NCBI RefSeq assembly: GCF_900582625.1
Contig: NZ_UTIQ01000001.1
Coordinates: 496,001-560,000, forward strand
DNA from: Pseudomonas viridiflava
GTDB lineage: Bacteria; Pseudomonadota; Gammaproteobacteria; Pseudomonadales; Pseudomonadaceae
Reading direction: 5' to 3'
DNA: 64,000 nucleotides
The position numbers and the translations under genes were made by a program. Below are positions 56,935 through 64,000 of the stretch, piece by piece. Within the stretch, counting starts at the first letter, position 1; every line of letters starts with the position of its first letter. The notes under the pieces are model-generated. The model ran no database searches and had not been told where the DNA came from. It saw nothing but the letters and a program-made list of their open reading frames with translations.

Positions 56935-57537
56935 CTACGTGCGAACGAAGGCAAAAAGGGCCTGGTAGTCGCCCCTGTCGGCGGCCCGCAGGGCCTCGAT
57001 GTACTTTTTGCGCACTGCGCCAGCCACCGCAAGGCTAGCCGCGCTTCCCCATGAAAAGGCGCGACTGCCACATTGACGCAGTAGCAAGTCGGCCATCAGC
57101 CGAGCATGGCGACCGTTGCCGTTGGCAAAAGGGTGGAGCCACACGAGCTTATGATGGAAGCGCGCGGCAGTCTCTTCGAGGGGGTAAACGTCGTTTTCGA
57201 TCCAGTAGCTGACATTGCCAAGAAGTTGCCGGAGCTGCTCAGCAATCTGGGTCCAATCACAGCCGATATTCTTGCCAGTCTGGCGAAACCGCCCCGCCCA
57301 TTCCCAGGTGTTGGAGAACATGCGTTTGTGCAGCTCGCGGCAAAACTGATCGGTGAGCACGTCGAGTTTTTTCTGTCGATCGAGCCAGCGGTGGGCGCTG
57401 TAGATATTCTCGGCCTCCCACTCATCCAGCTCGCTTTGAGTGCGGATATGAGTGGGCAACAGCCCCGCCGCCTCGTCGGGGTCAAGTGGAGTTTGACCTG
57501 GCTGCAACGCCACCGTCACCGCCACAAACGCGTCCAT
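56935..57537 (-). CDS. Fic family protein, 'mobile mystery protein B'
   Basis: A 200-residue Fic-fold protein. The catalytic loop is intact: HPFANGNGRHAR with His135, Asn141 and Arg143, the motif HPFx(D/N)GNGRxxR of AMPylating enzymes. WEAENIYSAHRWLD and TWEWAGRFRQTGKNIGCDW before it are typical of the 'mobile mystery protein B' family. No obvious (S/T)xxxE(G/N) inhibitory helix is seen in the protein. It overlaps the HTH gene by 22 bases and is second in a two-gene operon, an arrangement resembling a toxin-antitoxin pair. Function unproven. Confidence 0.87.
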   Translation of the reverse strand: MDAFVAVTVALQPGQTPLDPDEAAGLLPTHIRTQSELDEWEAENIYSAHRWLDRQKKLDVLTDQFCRELHKRMFSNTWEWAGRFRQTGKNIGCDWTQIAEQLRQLLGNVSYWIENDVYPLEETAARFHHKLVWLHPFANGNGRHARLMADLLLRQCGSRAFSWGSAASLAVAGAVRKKYIEALRAADRGDYQALFAFVRT

Positions 57538-57980
57538 GAGCCGGACAACAGCTCCTGTCGCCGGTCCGCCACTTTGCGCTCGATGTAACTGTCCGAAGGC
57601 CGCTGATCTTCCAGCGCCATGGTGTGAGCGACGCCCATCACCTCTTGCCGTGCCAACGCGTCGGCCCGCGCTTCGATCATGTCGCCCAGCGGCTGGCGAG
57701 GGACCAGAGCGTACACAAGTTCGCAATCCAGCCCGGCCGCCAGTTTTCGAAGTTGACCGAGCGTGATGCGGTCGTTGGCCTCTGACACCTCGCATTTTTG
57801 CAGCGTGGAAGGCGATACCCCGACCAGTGCCGCCTGAACCCGAACCGAGCGGCCAAGCGATTCGCGGATGGCTTTTAACCACCCCCCGCGCGGTTTAGTG
57901 GTGCCTTGCACCAGCATGAAAGGCTCAACGGCACGTTCAATTTGATGGAGACGAAGCTTGAAGAAAGAGAACGTCTGCAT
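57516..57980 (-). CDS. HTH protein, 'mobile mystery protein A'
   Basis: A 154-residue protein with an XRE-like helix-turn-helix at about residues 45-95 (VQAALVGVSPSTLQKCEVSE then RITLGQLRKLAAGLDCELVY). The end matches 'mobile mystery protein A' proteins (RADALARQEVMGVAHTMALE). It is first of the pair with the Fic gene and overlaps it by 22 bases, so expression is linked. Paired palindromes just upstream (58012-58091) are the likely operators, making it an autoregulator. The family name reflects frequent presence on mobile DNA. Confidence 0.86.
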   Translation of the reverse strand: MQTFSFFKLRLHQIERAVEPFMLVQGTTKPRGGWLKAIRESLGRSVRVQAALVGVSPSTLQKCEVSEANDRITLGQLRKLAAGLDCELVYALVPRQPLGDMIEARADALARQEVMGVAHTMALEDQRPSDSYIERKVADRRQELLSGSWTRLWR

Positions 57981-58011
57981 GGCGGCCCCCCGCGAACCAG
58001 AAGCGTGATCT

Positions 58012-58091
58012 GTATGTGTATACGCATACAACATACATGTTTATGTACGCCTATAGGCAATCAGTTAGCAATGTATCGTACGCCTATAGGC
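58012..58091. promoter_or_regulatory. Putative operators of the mobile mystery A/B operon
   Basis: GTATGTGTATACGCATAC at 58012-58029 is an 18-bp palindrome with one mismatch. GTACGCCTATAGGC occurs twice, at 58045-58058 and 58078-58091, each with the perfect palindrome GCCTATAGGC, spaced 33 bases (about three helical turns). They lie 32 to 110 bases before the start of the HTH gene and fit autoregulation. Confidence 0.7.
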
Positions 58092-58193
58092 GCACAGATG
58101 AACGAAAAAGGCGCGTCTATGGCGCAATGTGGATTGATCAAGGGTTTGGGTTGTAGAAGGGAAACGCTGGAGTTAACTGTGTGCAGACGGGCG

Positions 58194-58463
58194 TCACATC
58201 CTGGCGCCAAGTAGCTCACGCACGCTGAGCTGGCTCGCTCTCACTAACGCACTCGCCATTTGGCTCAGCTGCTGAATCACGCCAGATTCGTGGGCCTTGT
58301 TGATAAAAGCGTCAGCGGTGGCAAGCGTTTCGACGTAGAGCATTAAGTCGGCGGCGCGCTCCAGCGCAGCCTCGATGGGCACACCGGCATTGACCGAAAA
58401 CAGCGCAATGCCGTCTACGGTGTCGAAGGGTTGGGGCGTGGTTAAGGCGTTTTTCATCGTCAT
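58194..58463 (-). CDS. DUF3077 family small protein
   Basis: An 89-residue protein resembling the DUF3077 family common in pseudomonads: FDTVDGIALFSVNAGVPIEA followed by ALERAADLMLYVETLATADA. Function unknown. The start MTMKNALTT at 58463 has a strong ribosome site AAGGAAG; the longer frame to 58685 is not supported. It sits downstream of the autotransporter gene on the same strand, after a terminator. Confidence 0.75.
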   Translation of the reverse strand: MTMKNALTTPQPFDTVDGIALFSVNAGVPIEAALERAADLMLYVETLATADAFINKAHESGVIQQLSQMASALVRASQLSVRELLGARM

Positions 58464-58611
58464 CTTCCTTAGCTCCGTTAAGCGGCCAAGCGAGCTGCAA
58501 TTCGAGCGACGGCGAACTCTAAGTCGTGACGTGGCGCGAATATGTCGGCTGCGACGGAAAAAGTCGCAGGTTAACGGGAACAAAATTGCCGTTTTGTGGC
58601 TGGGACAGGCG

Positions 58612-58640
58612 AAAAAAAACGCCGTCACAAGACGGCGTTT
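58612..58640 (-). terminator. Terminator of the autotransporter gene
   Basis: AACGCCGTC, loop TTGT, GACGGCGTT, followed on the minus strand by a run of eight T. It lies about 25 bases past the autotransporter stop. Confidence 0.92.
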
Positions 58641-58666
58641 CAGCGTGGTCGGAACTGCAACAGTGT

Positions 58667-60958
58667 TTAAAAATTCACACGCCATTCCGCTTGCAAACCA
58701 TGGTTACGAGAGTTGCTGCCCACATCGCCGACATAACCCACGCCAAGGTTTTGCGCAGGACTGATGCCCAGGTCGACGCCAGCCTCCAGCGTAATGCTAT
58801 TGCGGTCCAGCGTGCTGCCGTAAACGTCAAAGGTGCTGCCGCCGGAGCGGTAGGCCTGCTGAGTGACCACGTCAACATTGCCAAACAGGCGACGCCAGCC
58901 AGCGCTCGCATGGGGCGTGACGCTCATGCCGTTATCAAGCTGGCCGAGGTGCGCCAAACGCAGACCAAGCGTAGCGCTGACATTGCTTTGTTGTTGGTCG
59001 TCCACGTGCAGCGCCGCGGCGCCACCCTTTTCATCGTAGGCGTCGCGGTTGTAGCGCTGGTAACCCAGGTTGAAAAACGGTTCTTTAAGCAACCGACCGC
59101 TGGCGGTCTGATAGGCGAACTCCACAAAGGCTTGCTGCCCGTTCGCCGAATATTCGCCACGTGGAGCATCGCTGAATTGGTTGAAGCTCAGCTCCCGTTT
59201 GCTGGTGCCACTGTGGCCGCTGTAGGCCATGCCCATCCGCGTGGCCAGCGCGCCGTTCTGATGCAGGGCATAGGCGCCGAGGTGGTAGGTGTTCACTGCG
59301 CCGGTGAGAAAGTTGCCGGCGTCCAGGTCGGTTTTCGAGTAACCGCTCACCACGCCCAAGCGCCAGTCGCTGGTAACCGACCAGTCGGCACCGACCAGCG
59401 CGCCGCTGGTGCGCTGTTGCAGTTCTGCGGGGTTATCGTCCTGCTCGAATGTGCCTTGGCTGCCGAGTGCCTGCAGCCAGACGCGCCCCTGCGCCTGCGG
59501 GTCTTGCAGGCCACGGGCGTCGTCGGGTGTGCCGGTAGCGACCAGCAGCGGGCCGTCATCGCGAAGCATCGCCGCTTGCAAGCTGTTGCCGCGGCTTTCG
59601 AGTTGTTGCATCGCCTGCAACATGCCGCTGCTGACTTGCCCAGTGCTGGCAAGCATGGCCGAAACCCGGCTGGCATTGGCGGCACCAGCCAGCTGCTCCA
59701 GGGCGACGCCGGCTGTATTCAGATCGCTCACCAATAGGTGATTAATCAGGCCTGGAGTTGCCACGCCCATGCTGTTGGCCGCGTTGACCGCGCTAGGGCT
59801 GGTGGCTGCCGTAACAATCGAGTTGTCGTTACGGTGCAGCTCAAGCTCGACGGAGTGACTGTTATAGATAAGCTTCGGGTCGAGGAAATACAGATTGGTT
59901 TTTACCCCTTCGAACGTGCCGCTTACGCCCGCTCCGCCAGTGAGGATGGTGTATCGGGTATTTGGCTCATAGGCGCCCATCCCGGCCGCCACTTGCACGC
60001 TGGCGTTTTGAATCGAGACGTTGTCGCGCACGTCCACCAGCCCGGCTTTGCCGTCTGGACCGGCGGTGACATAGAACGTAGTGCCCAGCTCCATTTTCAA
60101 ACTGCCGTTGATGGTCAGGGTGTCGCTGGCAAACTCCGCGCCCAGTGCACCGCCTTTCTTCACTTCCACGCTGCCAACCGTGCCTTTGCCGCTCAACACG
60201 CCGCCGCTGTTAACGGTAACGGCGGAATTGGCCAGCGTACCGTTAACGGTCAGTTGCCCGTCGTTCACGCTGGTGGTGCCAGTCATGGCGCTGCCATCGC
60301 CATTAAATGTCCATTCGTGCAGACCGTCTTTGATCAGGCTGAGCGTGCCGGTGCCGCCATCAGCCAGCACACCGTCGAACGCCGACGCTCCGAGCGCGCC
60401 GGTGTCGATGATCAAGGTGCTGTTGTCTTGCCCGCCATTGCGAACGGTGCCCTCGCCCACCAAACCACCCAACGTCATTCGCTGGCCGGCCAGTTGCACG
60501 CTGGTTGCCGTGCCCTTGAGTTTCACCGCGACAATCTTGCTGGTCAGGTCGACGCCTTCGAGTTTTAAATAACTGCTGTCGTTGAATGTAAGCAAACCAC
60601 CTGCAATAGCGTCTGCGGCCGTCACGCGAATAAAACTTGCATCCGAAAATGTAACTTGCGCACCGTTCAACGAGCCTTTAGCAGAAGCCACAAGACTTGA
60701 ATTATCTTTAAAGTATTGTTTGCCAGCATCCAGCGCGTTGGCGACTGTTGCTTGCAACTGACTATCCCCGGAAAACTCAGCCGAAGTTCCCGCTTGAAAT
60801 GTGTGTTCTATATTTGCTTGCACCACATCTTGCCCGGCAAAGCCCATATCTATGGCGATAGCACCGTCGGTGCTTGCATCGTAGTTCGCGGCCAGTGCAT
60901 GCCCCGCAATAATCTGAGCAACAACAGCGCAAATAACAGACAACTTAAATGTATTCAT
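58667..60958 (-). CDS. Autotransporter (type Va) outer membrane beta-barrel protein
   Basis: A 763-residue protein: signal peptide (MNTFKLSVICAVVAQIIAGH then ALA), a passenger of beta-helix character rich in N, G, T, S and V with repeated short strands (VNDGQLTVNGTLANSAVTVN; GTVGSVEVKKGGALG), and a C-terminal autotransporter barrel from about residue 500 to the end. QGRVWLQALGSQGTFEQDD opens the barrel region, and the protein ends in Phe (AEWRVNF), as required for BAM recognition. ATG 60958 follows AAGGAAT. No protease or lipase motif was seen in the passenger, so the likely role is adhesion or surface display. It is flanked by accessory-type genes. Confidence 0.9.
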   Translation of the reverse strand: MNTFKLSVICAVVAQIIAGHALAANYDASTDGAIAIDMGFAGQDVVQANIEHTFQAGTSAEFSGDSQLQATVANALDAGKQYFKDNSSLVASAKGSLNGAQVTFSDASFIRVTAADAIAGGLLTFNDSSYLKLEGVDLTSKIVAVKLKGTATSVQLAGQRMTLGGLVGEGTVRNGGQDNSTLIIDTGALGASAFDGVLADGGTGTLSLIKDGLHEWTFNGDGSAMTGTTSVNDGQLTVNGTLANSAVTVNSGGVLSGKGTVGSVEVKKGGALGAEFASDTLTINGSLKMELGTTFYVTAGPDGKAGLVDVRDNVSIQNASVQVAAGMGAYEPNTRYTILTGGAGVSGTFEGVKTNLYFLDPKLIYNSHSVELELHRNDNSIVTAATSPSAVNAANSMGVATPGLINHLLVSDLNTAGVALEQLAGAANASRVSAMLASTGQVSSGMLQAMQQLESRGNSLQAAMLRDDGPLLVATGTPDDARGLQDPQAQGRVWLQALGSQGTFEQDDNPAELQQRTSGALVGADWSVTSDWRLGVVSGYSKTDLDAGNFLTGAVNTYHLGAYALHQNGALATRMGMAYSGHSGTSKRELSFNQFSDAPRGEYSANGQQAFVEFAYQTASGRLLKEPFFNLGYQRYNRDAYDEKGGAAALHVDDQQQSNVSATLGLRLAHLGQLDNGMSVTPHASAGWRRLFGNVDVVTQQAYRSGGSTFDVYGSTLDRNSITLEAGVDLGISPAQNLGVGYVGDVGSNSRNHGLQAEWRVNF

Positions 60959-61299
60959 GATTATTCCTTGAGAAAGCAACTTCACCGCGACACTTAATAG
61001 GCGAAACAAAAAATTCGCTGCTGCCATAACGGCCGAAGCATTAGAAGAAAACGGGGACCGACGGAAACAACAGGCGCGGACGGTACCAAGTTGAAAACTT
61101 AGTTGTCCACGCCAAGGAACTTCCCTACAAAGCATTGGGATCGAAGAAAAATTAATCAGCCTGAAACCGAATTAAAACGTCAACTTTCACACGCAACTCA
61201 GCCATAAACCGCTACCTGCCTGACGCTGGCGCGCGCTGGCCGCCCCCGTCTATTTTCCGTACTATCCGCCCCCCTTTTTGCCGTACCGCAGCCGCTGCC
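60959..61299. other. Upstream region of the autotransporter and SulP genes
   Basis: About 340 bases between divergent genes. The left part (60959-61200) is relatively AT-rich for the window, with stretches such as AAACAAAAAATTCG and AAGAAAAATTAATCAG. Presumably both promoters lie here; no repeat or small ORF was supported. Confidence 0.4.
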
Positions 61300-62745
61300 A
61301 TGAAACCCGCTCGCCTTCGCGCCGACCTCCTCGCCGGCCTTACTACCTCATTCGCGTTGGTGCCGGAGTGCATCGCCTTTGCCTTGGTGGCGCACCTCAA
61401 TCCGCTGATGGGCCTGTATGGCGCTTTTATCATTTGCACCCTCACGGCCTTGTTTGGCGGGCGGCCTGGCATGGTGTCCGGGGCGGCGGGGTCGATGGCG
61501 GTGGTGATCGTGGCGCTGGTGGTGCAGCACGGCGTTCAATACCTGCTCGCAACGGTGTTGCTCGGCGGGGCGATCATGGTGCTGTTCGGGCTGTTGCGCC
61601 TGGGCAAGCTGGTGCGCATGGTGCCGCACCCGGTGATGCTGGGATTTGTGAATGGCTTGGCGATCATCATTGCGCTGGCGCAGTTAGAGCACTTCAAAAG
61701 CGGCGAGCAGTGGCTGAACGGCTTGCCGTTGGCGCTGATGCTCGGCCTGGTGGCGCTAACCATGGCCATCGTCTATCTGCTGCCGCGCCTGACCCGCTCG
61801 GTGCCGCCGGCCTTGGTGGCGATTCTCAGCGTTGGCCTGGCCGTGTATCTGCTGAACCTGCCCACCCGCACCCTCGGTGACATGGCGCACATCGCCGGCG
61901 GCCTGCCGACGTTTGCCCTGCCCGCCCTGCCCTGGACCGTCGAGACGCTAAAAATCATCGCGCCCTATGCGCTGCTGATGGCCATGGTCGGCCTGCTGGA
62001 AACGCTGCTCACCCTTAACCTCACCGATGAAGTGACCGAAAGCCGTGGCTACCCCGACCGCGAATGCGTGGCGTTGGGCGCGGCGAACATGGTGTCGGGC
62101 GCCTTTGGCGGCATGGGTGGCTGCGCGATGATCGGGCAAACCGTCATCAACCTCAGCTCCGGCGGCCGAGGGCGGCTGTCAGGCGTGGTCGCCGGGGTGA
62201 TGATTCTGCTGTTCGTGCTGTTTCTGTCGCCGCTCATTGAGCGCATACCGCTGGCGGCGCTGGTGGGCGTGATGTTTGTGGTGTCGCAGCAGACCTTCGC
62301 CTGGGCCTCGCTGCGGGTGCTGCACAAAGTGCCGTTGAACGATGTGTTGGTGATCGTGGCGGTGACGGTAATCACCGTCTTCACCGACCTGGCCACCGCC
62401 GTGCTGCTGGGCATCATCATTGCCGCGCTCAACTTCGCCTGGCAGCACGCCCGTGAGCTGTACGCCGACATTCACCTGGAACCCGACGGCAGCAAGCTGT
62501 ACCGCCTGCACGGCACCTTGTTCTTTGCCTCGACGACGCCGTTCCTCAATCAGTTCGACCCTGCTCAAGACCCGGCGCATGTCACGCTCGATTGCCAGCA
62601 CCTGAGCTTTGTCGACTACTCCGCCATTGCCGCGCTAAAAACCCTGCGCGAGCGCTACAGCAAAGCCGGCAAGCACCTGCGCGTGGTGCATTTGTCCGAA
62701 CGCTGCAAGAAGCTGCTCAAGCGCGCCGGCGCCGAGCACGCTTAA
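61300..62745 (+). CDS. SulP family inorganic anion transporter with STAS domain
   Basis: A 481-residue transporter with about ten to twelve membrane segments and a C-terminal STAS domain (about 395-481: LYRLHGTLFFASTTPFLNQF, then LDCQHLSFVDYSAIAALKTL). Typical SulP parts are LAGLTTSFALVPECIAFALV, GMVSGAAGSMAVVIVALV and GGMGGCAMIGQTVINLSSGG. SulP members move sulfate, bicarbonate or other anions; the VPECIAFAL form instead of VPQAMAYA is common in a subgroup of unknown substrate. Convergent with the DeoR gene, eight bases away. Confidence 0.9.
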   Translation: MKPARLRADLLAGLTTSFALVPECIAFALVAHLNPLMGLYGAFIICTLTALFGGRPGMVSGAAGSMAVVIVALVVQHGVQYLLATVLLGGAIMVLFGLLRLGKLVRMVPHPVMLGFVNGLAIIIALAQLEHFKSGEQWLNGLPLALMLGLVALTMAIVYLLPRLTRSVPPALVAILSVGLAVYLLNLPTRTLGDMAHIAGGLPTFALPALPWTVETLKIIAPYALLMAMVGLLETLLTLNLTDEVTESRGYPDRECVALGAANMVSGAFGGMGGCAMIGQTVINLSSGGRGRLSGVVAGVMILLFVLFLSPLIERIPLAALVGVMFVVSQQTFAWASLRVLHKVPLNDVLVIVAVTVITVFTDLATAVLLGIIIAALNFAWQHARELYADIHLEPDGSKLYRLHGTLFFASTTPFLNQFDPAQDPAHVTLDCQHLSFVDYSAIAALKTLRERYSKAGKHLRVVHLSERCKKLLKRAGAEHA

Positions 62746-62752
62746 TCGCCGA

Positions 62753-63541
62753 TCAGGCGTCGGCCACCACCACTTCAAGGCCGACGCGTCGGTAGTCTTC
62801 GATGTCGCCAGAGGGCACGCGGGCTTCGGTGAACAGCGTGTGCACCCGGGCACACGGCGCGATGACGAAAGGCTCCACAGCGCCCAGTTTGTCGGCGGTG
62901 GTCACGGCGATCACCTGCGAAGCACTGTTCAGCAGCGCCTGTTTCAATTCCACTTCTTCGAAGCGAGGCGTGGTCAGGCCGATGTCCGGGTGCAACGCGC
63001 ACACGCCGGTAAACAGCAGGTCGGCCTTCACGCTGCGAATCAACTCCAGCGCCTCGCGGCCGTTGGTGGCCATGGTGGTGGGATTGAGCTGCCCGCCCGC
63101 CACAATCACGTTGATGCCGGGGTATTCCGCCAGCGCTACGGCCGTCATCGGCGAAGCGGTAATCGCGGTCAGGCGAATATCCAGCGGCAGCGCGCGGGCA
63201 ATGTGCAGCGGCGTGGTGCCGGAATCGAAAATCACCACTTGGCCGTCTTGCACGCGCTCGGCGGCCAATTGCGCCAGTTGGCGTTTCATGTCGTCGCTGT
63301 CGTTCAGCCGGGCGAAATAATCTTTGCCCGAATCCTTCGGCCGGGGCAGCGCGCCGCCGTGTACGCGCTGCACCAGACCGGCGCCGGCCAGCTCGGCCAG
63401 GTCGCGCCGAATGGTGTCTTCGGACACCTCGAAATGCGCGCTCAGTTCACTCGCCAATACGCGCCCATCGCGCTCAAGCATTAACAAAATCTTCTGGCGC
63501 CGGACCTGCGGTAAATCGGTAACGATGTGCTGGCTCTGCAT
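62753..63541 (-). CDS. DeoR-family transcriptional regulator
   Basis: A 262-residue repressor-type protein. The N-terminal HTH shows RRQKILLMLERDGRVLASEL and VSEDTIRRDLAELAGAGLVQ followed by RVHGGALP, the DeoR signature. The C-terminal sugar-phosphate sensor part has VIFDSGTTPLHIARALP and DLLFTGVCALHPDIGLT. Its target sugar or operon is not in the window: neighbours are a SulP transporter (convergent) and a sensor (divergent). Confidence 0.88.
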   Translation of the reverse strand: MQSQHIVTDLPQVRRQKILLMLERDGRVLASELSAHFEVSEDTIRRDLAELAGAGLVQRVHGGALPRPKDSGKDYFARLNDSDDMKRQLAQLAAERVQDGQVVIFDSGTTPLHIARALPLDIRLTAITASPMTAVALAEYPGINVIVAGGQLNPTTMATNGREALELIRSVKADLLFTGVCALHPDIGLTTPRFEEVELKQALLNSASQVIAVTTADKLGAVEPFVIAPCARVHTLFTEARVPSGDIEDYRRVGLEVVVADA

Positions 63542-63700
63542 GGTTGCGCCTGCTTATGCGGGTTTGTGCGTTTTTCGCTGAATAAGCGCAAGCCTAGCGG
63601 GGCATTCAGGCAAATACAACGGCGACCTTCCCGGCGCTTTTGCGATCAGCGCCGCCGCTCTTGTAGACTCCCCGGCCTTACTGGCCTCTGGTTTAGTCCC

Positions 63701-64000
63701 ATGCAAGGTTGTTGCCTGAGTTGGCGGTGGTTGCTCAACGGCGTGCTGCTGATGATCGCCCTGGGTTCGGCGCCGTTACGGGCGGCCGAGCCGCTGGATG
63801 TCGTCGCCGTGCGCGAGCAGCCGGCTTCGCTGACCGCATTTATCGCCTTGCTCGAAGACCCCACCGGCAACCTGACCCTCGCCGATGTGCAACAGCCCGA
63901 ATGGGCAAACCGCTTCCAAACCGACTTACCGGCCACCAGCGCCCTGGGCCTGGGTTTTACCCGTTCGGCGTACTGGTTGCGCGTGCCGCTGCGCAACACC
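63701..64000 (+). CDS. 7TMR-DISM extracellular-domain sensor protein, N-terminal part
   Basis: The first 100 residues are in the window and the frame is open at the right edge. A signal peptide or first membrane segment (WLLNGVLLMIALGSAPLRAA) is followed by a periplasmic region with LTLADVQQPEWANRFQ and LGLGFTRSAYWLRVPLRN, typical of the 7TMR-DISMED2 domain. Proteins with this domain continue with seven membrane helices and a histidine kinase, GGDEF or PP2C output. The output domain cannot be seen here. Confidence 0.8.
   Translation, partial: MQGCCLSWRWLLNGVLLMIALGSAPLRAAEPLDVVAVREQPASLTAFIALLEDPTGNLTLADVQQPEWANRFQTDLPATSALGLGFTRSAYWLRVPLRNT

Noticed and set aside
57538..57882. N-terminal extension of the Fic protein
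   Set aside because: It lies inside the HTH gene in another frame; ATG 57537 fits the family length.
63646..63999. Minus-strand ORF at the right edge (117 aa)
   Set aside because: It is antisense to the 7TMR-DISM protein start, which has a signal peptide and recognisable domain residues.

Overview
The window is a chromosomal segment from a Pseudomonas-type gammaproteobacterium. Supporting signs are the GC-rich codon use, the gene order DUF3108-purN-purM-DUF2066-hda-DUF2069-wrbA-arsC-yihY (a neighbourhood I know from Pseudomonas), the carnitine catabolic operon in its Pseudomonas order, several DUF1127 and DUF2388 genes, and many copies of the Pseudomonas REP palindrome. No rRNA, tRNA, CRISPR array or insertion sequence was seen. 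All names come from reading motifs and gene order; no database search was run. Species level cannot be decided.

Layout. (1) 1-12.8 kb: a housekeeping block. It holds a partial gene, yihY-type membrane protein, arsC-wrbA-DUF2069 operon, hda, an unknown membrane protein, an AI-2E/PerM transporter with a DUF2066 protein, a chemoreceptor, and purM-purN-DUF3108 ending in a strong terminator. (2) 13.1-18.4 kb: a pilin-like 90-residue secreted protein, then a two-gene DNA repair operon (FAN1-type VRR nuclease and a nuclease-DinG-type helicase), a REP cluster and an HDOD signalling protein. (3) 18.5-27.6 kb: catabolism. pobR and pobA handle 4-hydroxybenzoate; an AcoR-type sigma-54 activator follows; then cdhR with caiX-cdhC-cdhA-cdhB for carnitine. 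(4) 27.6-28.8 kb: about 1.2 kb without genes, packed with REPs, a 13/14-bp microsatellite, a recurrent intergenic element and a six-unit dispersed-repeat array.

(5) 28.8-36.6 kb: a TerC protein, a citrate transporter, an AEC carrier, a Gfa-type protein, an Lnb-like DUF4105 protein in an overlapping pair with DUF2388, a second DUF2388 gene and two DUF1127 genes. (6) 37.3-43.1 kb: a cupin divergent from kauB (polyamine/GABA aldehyde oxidation), a duplicated 131-bp palindromic element, an MFS carrier, and a MocR-type regulator divergent from a third DUF1127 gene. (7) 43.1-53.9 kb: recC-recB-recD with 4-bp overlaps, followed on the same strand by an unusual papain-like protease fused to an alpha/beta-hydrolase with a lysine/alanine-rich tail. 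(8) 54-64 kb: a Na/Pi cotransporter with PhoU-like domain, an AraC regulator, an accessory-looking stretch (Fic protein/HTH 'mobile mystery' pair with palindromic operators, DUF3077, autotransporter), a SulP transporter, a DeoR regulator and the start of a 7TMR-DISM sensor.

The points most worth a second look are the protease-hydrolase fusion behind recBCD, REP palindromes that have become coding sequence in recC and two other genes, the Fic/HTH pair with its paired operator palindromes, the Lnb-like two-domain protein, and the repeat fields at 12.9, 27.6-28.5 and 39.5-39.8 kb.
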